Source: Azospirillum rugosum (GTDB taxonomy: Bacteria > Pseudomonadota > Alphaproteobacteria > Azospirillales > Azospirillaceae). Taken from it: 64,000 nt of DNA. Under the pieces are notes generated by a model that saw only the letters and a program-made list of their open reading frames with translations, was not told the DNA's origin and ran no database searches. A program made the position numbers and the translations under genes. The stretch covers positions 1 to 64,000 of the forward strand of contig NZ_JAGINP010000024.1 in the NCBI RefSeq assembly GCF_017876155.1, in the 5' to 3' direction. This document shows, piece by piece, positions 41,275-48,565 of the stretch (position 1 is its first letter; each line of letters starts with the position of its first letter).

Positions 41275-42278
41275 GCGCGCACCCACGCGCAGGCGTCAGC
41301 ATCCACCGAAACGTCCACCGCGGCCCCCGGCGCGACGCCGGGATCCTGGTGGGTCTCGGCCAGCAGCTCCCGCCCCCGCCAGGACAGGCGCAGCCGGCGG
41401 ATGTTGCCGAGGAAGGTCAGGTCGATCACCCTGCCCTCCCCGCCCGCCACCGGGGCGACGGCGATCCGCTCCGGCCGCACGCAGGCCTCATAGGCGGTCT
41501 CCGCCCCGTCCGGGCGGCTGGGCAGGAGGTGGGGCATCGCCTCGCGCACCCAGGCGGTCGGCAGAAGGTTGCTGCTGCCCATGAAGTCGGCCACGAAGCG
41601 GGTGCGCGGGCGCAGGTAGAGGTCCTGCGGCGTGCCGACCTGCTCGATCAGGCCGTGGTTCATGCAGACCACCTTGTCGGCGAGCGTCAGCGCCTCCTCC
41701 TGGTCGTGGGTGACCATGATGGTGGGGATGCCCAGCCGGCGCTGCACGTCGCGGATTTCCGCCCGCAGGTCGGCGCGCACGCGGGCGTCCAGCGCCGACA
41801 GCGGTTCGTCCAGCAGGATCAGCGACGGATCGACGGCCAGCGCGCGGGCCAGCGCCACGCGCTGCTGCTGCCCGCCGGACAGCTGCCAGGGGTAGCGGTC
41901 GGCCACATTCGGCAGCTTGATGAGGTCAAGCAGCTCCGTCACCCGGGCCGCGATGCGGTCGCGCGGGCCTTTTCGGATCTTCAGGCCGTATCCGATGTTC
42001 TCCGCCACCGTCATGTTCGGGAACAGCGAGTAGGACTGGAACACGATGCCGAAGCCGCGGTCGCGCGCCGGCACGGCGCCCAAGTCCCGCCCGCCCATCA
42101 GCAGCTCGCCCGCGTCGTAGGGCATCAGCCCGGCGATGATGCGCAGCAGCGTGGTCTTGCCGCAGCCGCTCGGCCCCAGCAGGCAGACGAATTCCCGCTC
42201 CTCCACGGTCAGGTTGATGCGGTCCAGCGCGACGAAGCCGTCGAAGGTCTTCAGGAGGTTCTTGATCTGCAAATCCAT
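41271..42278 (-). CDS. ABC transporter ATP-binding protein, Fe3+/aminoethylphosphonate type
   Basis: The 335-residue ATPase has Walker A GPSGCGKTTLL, Q loop IVFQSYSLFP, signature LSGGQQQR, Walker B LILLDEPLSALD and H loop MVTHDQEEA, plus a C-terminal TOBE-like domain (about 260-335). ATG 42278 is the real start; the longer upstream frame reads through a palindromic repeat. It is coupled to the permease downstream and separated from the binding-protein gene by that repeat. Confidence 0.93.
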   Translation of the reverse strand: MDLQIKNLLKTFDGFVALDRINLTVEEREFVCLLGPSGCGKTTLLRIIAGLMPYDAGELLMGGRDLGAVPARDRGFGIVFQSYSLFPNMTVAENIGYGLKIRKGPRDRIAARVTELLDLIKLPNVADRYPWQLSGGQQQRVALARALAVDPSLILLDEPLSALDARVRADLRAEIRDVQRRLGIPTIMVTHDQEEALTLADKVVCMNHGLIEQVGTPQDLYLRPRTRFVADFMGSSNLLPTAWVREAMPHLLPSRPDGAETAYEACVRPERIAVAPVAGGEGRVIDLTFLGNIRRLRLSWRGRELLAETHQDPGVAPGAAVDVSVDADACAWVRA

Positions 42279-42310
42279 GGCACGGCCATTCGGAGCGGGA
42301 GGACGATAAT

Positions 42311-42452
42311 CCCTCTCCCGCCCCGGGAGAGGGAAGGGACCCGCGCGAAAGCGCGGGAAGGGTGAGGGTGCGGCCAAGAATGCGTGCGTTGATCCTTGCA
42401 CGACCCTCACCCGCCCGCTTTCGCGGGCACCCTCTCCCGGGGCGGGAGAGGG
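42311..42452. repeat. Inverted pair of GC-rich palindromic repeats within an operon
   Basis: A 23-bp arm beginning CCCTCTCCCGCCCCGGGAGA (42311-42333) is repeated exactly inverted at 42430-42452. Inner parts include the CCCGCGC-GAAA-GCGCGGG hairpin and matching GGGTGAGGG / CCCTCACCC ends. The element lies between the binding-protein gene and the ATPase gene of one operon, where such structures often protect the upstream mRNA. Confidence 0.8.
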
Positions 42453-42463
42453 GAGCTTTGCCC

Positions 42464-43489
42464 TCAGCGGCCGATGCTGCCCTGCCAGGTCTGGAGGATG
42501 GCGTCGCGCTCCGTCGCGGACTTGGCGAAGTCCATGGGGTAGAGCACCTTCTGCAGGTCGGCCGGCAGACCGGCGTCCACCGCCGCCTTGGCGACCGGCG
42601 CGCCGGGGATCGTCACGATCTCCTTGTACTTGGTGTAGAGCGCGGCGGCCTTCGGCGACAGCGTCCAGTCGAGGAAGCGCTTGGCGTCCGCCTTGTTCTT
42701 GGAGGACGTCATCAGGGCCGACGCCTCAAGCTCGTAGCCGGCGCCGTCGGTCGGGATGACCATCTTGACCGGGAAGCCTTCCTCGACCGACTTGATGGCG
42801 GCGAAGGCCAGCGAGGCGCCGATGGCGAATTCGCCCGAACGGGCCGACTTGCAGGGCTTGGAGCCGGACTTGATGTACTGGGCGACGTTGCCGTCCAACG
42901 TCTTCAAGAACTGCCAACCCTTCTCGTTGCCCTGGCTTTGCAGGATGGCGGCGATCTGGAGGTAGCCGGTGCCCGACGACACCGGGTTCGGCATCACCAC
43001 CTCGCCCTTGTAGACGGGGTTGGTCAGGTCCTTCCAGGAGGTCGGGACCGGCAGGTTCTTCGATTTCAGCAGTTCGGTGTTCACGCAGAAGGCGGCCATG
43101 TAGCCGGTGGCGGCGAACCAGCGGGCGTCGGCACCCTTGTAGGCGGCCGGCAGCACGTCGGAGCCCTTGGCGGCGTAGGGTTCGACCAGCGCCATGACGC
43201 GCGGGTCCAGCATGTTGGTGACCGCCCAGCCCCAGATCACGTCGTGCTGCGGGTTGGACGCCTCCGCCAGCATGCGGGCGCCGAGGTCGCCGGTGGACAG
43301 GCGCAGCACCTTCAGGTCGATGTCCGGCAGGTCTTTCTTCGCCGCCGCCACATAGTCGGCGATCTCGTCCTCCTCCAGCGCCGTGTAGACGGTCAGCGTC
43401 CCGGCCTGGGCCACGGTCGGCAGCACCGCCGCCGCCATCAGAATCGCACCGGCCACCAGCGACTTTCCACCAAGCTCCACCATCACCAA
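42464..43489 (-). CDS. ABC transporter substrate-binding protein, Fe3+/2-aminoethylphosphonate type
   Basis: The 341-residue periplasmic protein has a Sec signal (LVAGAILMAAAVLPTVAQA) and the type 2 periplasmic fold: LTVYTALEEDEIADYVAAAK, DVIWGWAVTNM, VVMPNPVSSGTGYLQIAAIL and the C-terminal KRFLDWTLSPKAAALY. This is the family annotated as putative 2-aminoethylphosphonate or ferric-iron binders. It is the first gene of the minus-strand operon (binding protein, ATPase, permease, DeoR), divergent from the phosphatase-eutBC operon. Confidence 0.9.
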   Translation of the reverse strand: MVMVELGGKSLVAGAILMAAAVLPTVAQAGTLTVYTALEEDEIADYVAAAKKDLPDIDLKVLRLSTGDLGARMLAEASNPQHDVIWGWAVTNMLDPRVMALVEPYAAKGSDVLPAAYKGADARWFAATGYMAAFCVNTELLKSKNLPVPTSWKDLTNPVYKGEVVMPNPVSSGTGYLQIAAILQSQGNEKGWQFLKTLDGNVAQYIKSGSKPCKSARSGEFAIGASLAFAAIKSVEEGFPVKMVIPTDGAGYELEASALMTSSKNKADAKRFLDWTLSPKAAALYTKYKEIVTIPGAPVAKAAVDAGLPADLQKVLYPMDFAKSATERDAILQTWQGSIGR

Positions 43490-43646
43490 CCCCCTCAGTT
43501 CCCGATGCCGTTCCCCGGCCAGCGACCGGTGGCGAACCCCTGTCCGCCGTGGATTTAAGTGGAGGTTTGCACTTTTGTGTTTTTGTGTCTACCATGATTG
43601 CACAACTGGCGTGCATTTGCGCAGCAGCACAAAAACAAGGCAGATC
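43490..43646. promoter_or_regulatory. Divergent promoter region with candidate DeoR operators
   Basis: A local AT-rich patch holds GTTTTTGTG (43579-43587) and its exact inverted copy CACAAAAAC (43628-43636), plus a further TTTTGTGT just upstream (43573-43580). The three sites lie between two divergent operons of one island whose only regulator is the DeoR protein, so they are the natural operator candidates. Exact -35/-10 boxes are not assigned. Confidence 0.5.
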
Positions 43647-44468
43647 ATGAGCCCCATCACCACGGACATGACCCCCGGCACCCTGGAACTGGCCGGCTTC
43701 GCCGCTGCCTTGGCGGACGAGGCGCGGGGCCTATCCCGCCGCTGGTTCCGCACCCCGGTCGCCGTTGACAGCAAGGCGGACGACAGCCCGGTGACCATCG
43801 CCGACCGCGAGGTGGAGGCCGCCTTGCGCCGCCGCATCGCCGACCGCTATCCCGGCCACGGCATCTTCGGGGAGGAGCACGGGCGCGACCGGCTCGATTC
43901 GGACATCGTCTGGGTGATCGATCCCATCGACGGCACCCGCAGCTTCATCAGCGGCTGGCCGATCTACGGCACGCTTCTGGCGGTGCTGGAGCGCGGGATT
44001 CCGGTCGTCGGGGTCATCGACATGCCGGTGCTGGGGGAGCGCTGGACGGGACGCGCCGGCGCCCCTACCCTCTATGGCGACGGCAGTGGGGCGGAGCGGG
44101 CCTGCCGCACGCGCGACTGCCGCCGGCTGGCCGACGCGACGGTCTACACCACCTCGCCCGACGCCTTCGACGCGGCGGGGCTGCGGGTGTTCGAGACGGT
44201 CAGCCGGCAGGCGCGGACGCGGCGTTTCGGCGGCGATTGCTACATCTACGGGCTGGTCGCCTCCGGCCATGTGGATCTGGTGATCGAGGCCGGGCTGCAA
44301 CCTTATGACTACTTGGCCATGCAGCCGGTGATCGAAGGGGCCGGCGGGGTCATCACGGACTGGGAGGGCAAGCCGCTGACCATGGATTCGGACGGGCGCG
44401 TGGTTGCCGCCGCGACGGCCGACCTCCACGCCGAGGTCGTCGCCGCCATCGCGCGGGCGGCGGTCTGA
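43647..44468 (+). CDS. Inositol monophosphatase-family phosphatase (HisN-like)
   Basis: The 273-residue enzyme has the IMPase metal motifs: GEEHG (about 72-76), DPIDGTRSF (about 91-99) and the third site in DYLAMQPVIEGAGG near 222. It dephosphorylates small phosphate esters in the cytosol with Mg2+. The family includes histidinol-phosphatases. ATG 43647 follows AAGGCAG; the upstream in-frame start is rejected because it runs into the promoter region. EutB begins 30 bp downstream, so this phosphatase is in the ethanolamine ammonia-lyase operon. It may act on phosphoethanolamine or a related ester (inference). Confidence 0.88.
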   Translation: MSPITTDMTPGTLELAGFAAALADEARGLSRRWFRTPVAVDSKADDSPVTIADREVEAALRRRIADRYPGHGIFGEEHGRDRLDSDIVWVIDPIDGTRSFISGWPIYGTLLAVLERGIPVVGVIDMPVLGERWTGRAGAPTLYGDGSGAERACRTRDCRRLADATVYTTSPDAFDAAGLRVFETVSRQARTRRFGGDCYIYGLVASGHVDLVIEAGLQPYDYLAMQPVIEGAGGVITDWEGKPLTMDSDGRVVAAATADLHAEVVAAIARAAV

Positions 44469-44498
44469 CCCCGATCAACGGAAGGGACAAGGGACGCC

Positions 44499-45893
44499 AT
44501 GGCATTCGCCCAAACGCTGGCCGGAACGCGGTACGGGTTCCCCGATCTGAGGACGCTGCTGGCGCGCGCGTCGCCGCCGCGGTCGGGGGACGCGCTGGCC
44601 GGACTGATCGCCGCCAGCGCGGCCGAAAGGGTGGCGGCGCAGATGGCGCTGGCCGACCTGCCGCTGCGCCACTTCCTGACCGAGGCCATCGTCCCCTATG
44701 AGAGCGACGAGGTCACCCGGCTGATCGTCGACAGCCACGACGGCGCCGCCTTCGCCCGCGTCGCCCACCTGACGGTCGGCGGCTTCCGAGACTGGCTGCT
44801 GTCGGAGGAGGCGGACGCGGAGGCGCTGGCGGCGCTCGCCCCCGGCCTGACGCCGGAGATGGCGGCGGCGGTGTCCAAGATCATGCGCGTGCAGGACCTG
44901 ATCGCCGTGGCCGCCAAATGCCGCGTCGTCACGCGCTTCCGCAACACCATCGGGCTTCCGGGCCGGCTGTCCACCCGGCTGCAGCCCAACCACCCCGTGG
45001 ACGACCCGCGCGGCATCGCGGCCAGCATCCTGGACGGGCTGATGTACGGCAGCGGCGACGCCGTCATCGGCATCAACCCGGCGACCGACAGCGCGGAGTC
45101 CATGACCACGCTGCTGTCCATGCTGGAGGAACTGCGGCTGCGCACCGGTGCGCCGATCCAGTCCTGCGTGCTGGCCCATGTGACCACCGCGCTGAAGGCC
45201 ATGGAGCGCGGCGCGCCGGTGGACCTCGTCTTCCAGTCCATCGCCGGGACGGAGGCCGCCAACCGGGCCTTCGGCGTGTCGCTGTCCGTGCTGGACGAGG
45301 CGTGGGAAGCGGGCAAGGCGCTGAAGCGCGGCACGGTCGGCGACAACCTGATGTATTTCGAAACCGGCCAGGGCAGCGAGCTGTCGTCCGGCGCGCATGA
45401 GGGGGTGGACCAGCAGACGGTCGAGGCGCGCTGCTACGCGGTGGCCCGCCGCTACCGTCCGCTGCTGGTCAACACGGTGGTCGGCTTCATCGGGCCGGAA
45501 TACCTGTTCGACGGCAAGCAGATCATCCGCGCCGGGCTGGAGGATCATTTCTGCGCCAAGCTGCTCGGCCTGCCGATGGGCTGCGACGTCTGCTACACCA
45601 ACCACGCCGACGCCGACCAGGACGACATGGACACGCTGCTGACCCTGCTGGGCGTGGCCGGCTGCACCTTCATCATGGGCGTGCCGGGGGCGGACGACAT
45701 CATGCTGAACTACCAGAGCACGTCCTTCCACGACGCCTTGTACGTCCGGCAAGTGCTGGGCCGCCGCCCGGCGCCGGAGTTCGAGGCGTGGCTGGGCGCC
45801 GCGGGCATCGCCGACGCTGGGGGGCGGCTGCGCTTCGACCCCGCTGCCACCGCCCTTCCGCCCGCCTTGCCCCTGCCACAGGAGCAATCATGA
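44499..45893 (+). CDS. eutB: Ethanolamine ammonia-lyase large subunit
   Basis: The 464-residue product is full length for EutB (about 453-470). The core is clear: RFRNTIGLPGRLSTRLQPNHP, ASILDGLMYGSGDAVIGINP, FETGQGSELSSGAHEGVDQQ and LGLPMGCDVCYTNHADADQ, the TIM-barrel substrate site. With EutC and adenosylcobalamin it converts ethanolamine to acetaldehyde and ammonia. Its stop overlaps EutC (ATGA at 45890). There are no microcompartment shell genes or eutA-type reactivase beside it, so it is the simple, non-compartment type; an aldehyde dehydrogenase must come from elsewhere. Confidence 0.97.
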   Translation: MAFAQTLAGTRYGFPDLRTLLARASPPRSGDALAGLIAASAAERVAAQMALADLPLRHFLTEAIVPYESDEVTRLIVDSHDGAAFARVAHLTVGGFRDWLLSEEADAEALAALAPGLTPEMAAAVSKIMRVQDLIAVAAKCRVVTRFRNTIGLPGRLSTRLQPNHPVDDPRGIAASILDGLMYGSGDAVIGINPATDSAESMTTLLSMLEELRLRTGAPIQSCVLAHVTTALKAMERGAPVDLVFQSIAGTEAANRAFGVSLSVLDEAWEAGKALKRGTVGDNLMYFETGQGSELSSGAHEGVDQQTVEARCYAVARRYRPLLVNTVVGFIGPEYLFDGKQIIRAGLEDHFCAKLLGLPMGCDVCYTNHADADQDDMDTLLTLLGVAGCTFIMGVPGADDIMLNYQSTSFHDALYVRQVLGRRPAPEFEAWLGAAGIADAGGRLRFDPAATALPPALPLPQEQS

Positions 45894-46669
45894 CCGAGTC
45901 CGAGCGCTTTCCCTCCCCGGCCCGGCCCGACCGCTGGGGGCATCTGCGCCGTTTCACCGATGCGCGGATCGCGCTGGGCCACGCCGGCTCCGGCCTGCCG
46001 ACCGCCGCGCATCTCGCCTTCCAGGCGGCGCACGCCCAGGCGCGCGACGCGGTGCACGCGCCGCTGGACGTCGGCGCGCTGATGGCGGCGCTGATTGAGC
46101 GCGGCTGGCCGGCCGTGGCGGTCGCCAGCGCGGCGCCGGACCGCACCACCTACCTGACGCGCCCGGACCTCGGCCGCCTGCTGTCGGATGAGTCGCAGCG
46201 CCGCCTGTCGGAACCGATGACGGCGCCCGATGTGGTGCTGGTGGTCGGCGACGGGCTGAGCGGCACCGCGGTGCAGACCAACGCCCTGCCCGTCCTCGAC
46301 GCTCTGGTTCCGCGCCTGCAAGCGGCTGGGCTGCGGGTCGGACCCATTGTGGTGGCGGAACAGGCGCGGGTGGCGCTGGGCGATCCGGTCGGCGCCCTGT
46401 TCCAGGCAAAGGCCGCCGTCGTGCTGATCGGCGAGCGCCCGGGCTTGAGCGCCGCGGACTCGCTGGGCCTCTACCTGACCTGGGAGCCTCGGCCCGGCCG
46501 GGTGGACAGCGAGCGCAACTGCATCTCCAACGTCCGCGCGGGCGGCCTTGCCCCAGCCGCGGCGGCGGAGCAGGCGGCGGCGCTGCTCACGGCGATGTTC
46601 GCTCGGCGCCGGTCGGGCATCCTGCTGAACACGACGGCCGCCGCTCCGCCACCGGAGCTGCCGGACTGA
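45890..46669 (+). CDS. eutC: Ethanolamine ammonia-lyase small subunit
   Basis: The 259-residue product matches EutC: LRRFTDARIALGHAGSGLPT near residue 20, the cobalamin-contact region DVVLVVGDGLSGTAV, and the end SERNCISNVRAGGLAP. It forms the B12-binding interface with EutB. The start overlaps the EutB stop. A promoter with a TetR-type operator follows before the next gene, so the operon ends here. Confidence 0.96.
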   Translation: MTESERFPSPARPDRWGHLRRFTDARIALGHAGSGLPTAAHLAFQAAHAQARDAVHAPLDVGALMAALIERGWPAVAVASAAPDRTTYLTRPDLGRLLSDESQRRLSEPMTAPDVVLVVGDGLSGTAVQTNALPVLDALVPRLQAAGLRVGPIVVAEQARVALGDPVGALFQAKAAVVLIGERPGLSAADSLGLYLTWEPRPGRVDSERNCISNVRAGGLAPAAAAEQAAALLTAMFARRRSGILLNTTAAAPPPELPD

Positions 46670-46694
46670 ACCACGAAAGCGGCGACCGAAGCCG

Positions 46695-46725
46695 CTTGCC
46701 GATCTTTATACGGTCGTATTATATT
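46695..46725 (+). promoter_or_regulatory. Promoter with TetR-type operator in front of the NicX-like gene
   Basis: TTATAC-GGTC-GTATTA (46706-46721) is a near-perfect dyad that aligns with the perfect TTATAC-TATC-GTATAA at 48520-48535. It overlaps a -10-like TATTAT (46717-46722), with a -35-like TTGCCG at 46696-46701, so binding would block the promoter. Confidence 0.65.
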
Positions 46726-46751
46726 GTGGCCTCCGAGTGCAGGGAGGTCCA

Positions 46752-47792
46752 ATGCTGATTCGCAACGATCACCGGCTGGTGCAGGCGGCCAACACGCTCG
46801 TCCGCGACCATTTCGCGGTGCAGGCCGGGGAGAGCGTCCTGCTGACCGTCGATCCGGGAACGGACACGGCGCTCGTCGACGCGGTGTTCGCGGCGGTGGC
46901 GCAGGCCGGCGGGCGCCCGCTGGTCGGCATGATTCCGCAGCTGCCCTTCCAGGGCGCCCTGGCGGACGCCTACGTGCCCGACGCGCTGGTCGCGGCGGCG
47001 GCGGCCACCGACGTCTGGCTGGATTTCTGCTTTCCGTACATGGCCGGATCGCGGATGCATGACGGGGCGATGAAGGCCGGACGCGCGCGCTACGCCCTGC
47101 TCGCCACCGCCGGCGCGGACAGCCTGGCGCGCCTCTACGGAGGCGTCGACTTCGCGGCCCTGATGGACTTCCAGGTGGCGGTCGCCGAATACGTCGACAG
47201 CCAGGCCGGGAAGGAGGCGCGCTTCACCTGCCCGCTCGGCACCGACGTCACCTTCACGCTGGACAAGGTCAAGCTGAAGCGGCAGCGCGTCGCGACCTCG
47301 CCCGGCATGCACACGGCACCGGGCGCGCAGAGCCTGTACCCGGTGATGGATTCGGTGCGCGGGCGCATCGTCCTCCAGGCCCTGTTCGACGAGATCTACC
47401 GGCCGCTCCGCCGCCCGATCACCATCGAGGTCGACGGCCGCATCCAGGGCTTCTCCGGCGCCGGGGCGGAGGACCAGCCGCGGTTCGAGCGCGCCCTGCG
47501 GCGCGCCAGCAACGGCGTCTACGGCTATTTCATCCACTTCACCCTGGGTTTCCACCCCGCGACGCGAATGACCGGCCGGCACTTCATCGAAGACATCCGC
47601 GTTCCCGGCACCAACGCCATCGGCATGGGCCTGCCCTGGTGGGAAGCGGGCGGCGGGGAGAACCACCCGGACGGCGTCGTCTTCGACCAGTCGCTGTGGA
47701 TCGATGGCGAACTGATCGTCGACCAAGGCCGGCTGGTCGGCCCGACGGAGCTGCTGGGCCTCTACGAGACGCTGACGCCGCGCTTCTACTGA
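46752..47792 (+). CDS. NicX-like non-haem iron dioxygenase / M29 aminopeptidase-fold protein
   Basis: The 346-residue product has the M29-like fold shared by aminopeptidase T and NicX (2,5-dihydroxypyridine 5,6-dioxygenase): RFTCPLGTDVTF (158-169), RIVLQALFDEIYRPLRRPITIEV and GRIQGFSGAG. Candidate metal ligands are His262 in YFIHFTLG and the His305-x-Asp307 pair in ENHPDGVVFD, the same order (His, then His-x-Asp) as the Fe(II) site of NicX. This favours ring-cleaving dioxygenase over peptidase. AGGGAGG precedes the ATG. The gene has its own promoter with an operator shared with the reductase operon. The TetR gene is convergent. Confidence 0.75.
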   Translation: MLIRNDHRLVQAANTLVRDHFAVQAGESVLLTVDPGTDTALVDAVFAAVAQAGGRPLVGMIPQLPFQGALADAYVPDALVAAAAATDVWLDFCFPYMAGSRMHDGAMKAGRARYALLATAGADSLARLYGGVDFAALMDFQVAVAEYVDSQAGKEARFTCPLGTDVTFTLDKVKLKRQRVATSPGMHTAPGAQSLYPVMDSVRGRIVLQALFDEIYRPLRRPITIEVDGRIQGFSGAGAEDQPRFERALRRASNGVYGYFIHFTLGFHPATRMTGRHFIEDIRVPGTNAIGMGLPWWEAGGGENHPDGVVFDQSLWIDGELIVDQGRLVGPTELLGLYETLTPRFY

Positions 47793-47799
47793 CGGTCGT

Positions 47800-48435
47800 T
47801 CAGGAGAGCGATTCCCGCAGGACCGGCAGGATCTGGGCGACCAGCGCCTGGGGATCGACGGCGTCCGGCGCCAAACTCCATTCCAGCCAGGCGCCCTTCA
47901 GCAGGGCCATGACCGCCAGGGTCACCGTGGCGGCGTCGACCGTCGCGCCGTTGGCCCTGGCGGTCTGCTCGATCAGGTCGTGCAGCTGCTGCTGGAACCG
48001 CCCGTAGATCTCCTCGTGGACGCGGCGCACCGCCTCGTTCGTGTGCGTCAGCCCCCAGAACAGGAAACGCACCCGGATGTAGTCGCGGTCGAGGATCGGC
48101 GGGCGGAGACCGGCCATGACCAGGGCGTGCAGCTGCTCGCCGGGCGACGGCCCGGCTTCGGCGAGCGCCCTGGCCGTCTGCTCCTGCAACTGCGCCGACA
48201 GGTGCCGGTAGGTTTCCGCCAGCAGCTCGTCCTTGCTGCGGAAATGATGGCGCACCATGCCGAGCGACAGGCCGGCCTCGTCCGCGATGGTCCGCACGCT
48301 GGTTTCCGCCTCGCCGAGGCGCACCAGGCAGCGGAAGGTGGCGTCGATCAGCTCCTGCCGGCGGACGTCGGGCGCCTTCTTGGAAAAGCTGCGGCGCGGA
48401 GCCCGCGCGAGCGGCTGTGAGTCGTCTGTTTCCAC
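47800..48435 (-). CDS. TetR-family transcriptional repressor
   Basis: The 211-residue product has a TetR HTH (RRQELIDATFRCLVRLGEAETSVRTIADEAGLSLGMVRHHFRSKDELL reduced: helices at about 25-70) and an all-helical ligand domain with a BetI-like end. It starts with GTG. It stands between the NicX-like gene (convergent) and the reductase operon (divergent). The perfect dyad at 48520-48535 lies in its divergent promoter region, and a second copy precedes the NicX-like gene, so it most likely represses both and itself. Confidence 0.9.
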   Translation of the reverse strand: METDDSQPLARAPRRSFSKKAPDVRRQELIDATFRCLVRLGEAETSVRTIADEAGLSLGMVRHHFRSKDELLAETYRHLSAQLQEQTARALAEAGPSPGEQLHALVMAGLRPPILDRDYIRVRFLFWGLTHTNEAVRRVHEEIYGRFQQQLHDLIEQTARANGATVDAATVTLAVMALLKGAWLEWSLAPDAVDPQALVAQILPVLRESLS

Positions 48436-48508
48436 CGCGAGTCCTGGTCCGCTGTTCGGTGCCGGCCTTGGAGGATAGGGCCATCGCCGCGGCCGGCAAA
48501 GTGCGTCG

Positions 48509-48539
48509 TTGCCATCACTTTATACTATCGTATAATATC
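48509..48539 (+). promoter_or_regulatory. Promoter with perfect TetR-type operator for the reductase operon
   Basis: A -35 TTGCCA (48509-48514), 16-bp spacer and perfect -10 TATAAT (48531-48536) form the best promoter in the window. The dyad TTATAC-TATC-GTATAA (48520-48535) fills the spacer and overlaps the -10, so repressor and polymerase exclude each other. The reductase ATG is 30 bp downstream of the -10. Confidence 0.75.
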
Positions 48540-48565
48540 GCGGCAACGGAGACGGAGGGCGGCGT

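Noticed and set aside
37831..41493. Plus-strand open frame of 1220 codons over the DeoR, permease and ATPase genes
   Set aside because: It is an antisense shadow of three well-supported minus-strand genes and has no recognisable domain.
41271..42410. Longer start of the importer ATPase at 42410
   Set aside because: The extra residues are encoded by the palindromic repeat; the domain begins at ATG 42278.
44468..44499. Cobalamin riboswitch before eutB
   Set aside because: Only 30 bp separate the phosphatase and eutB, and I see no B12-box-like structure there or in the divergent promoter region.
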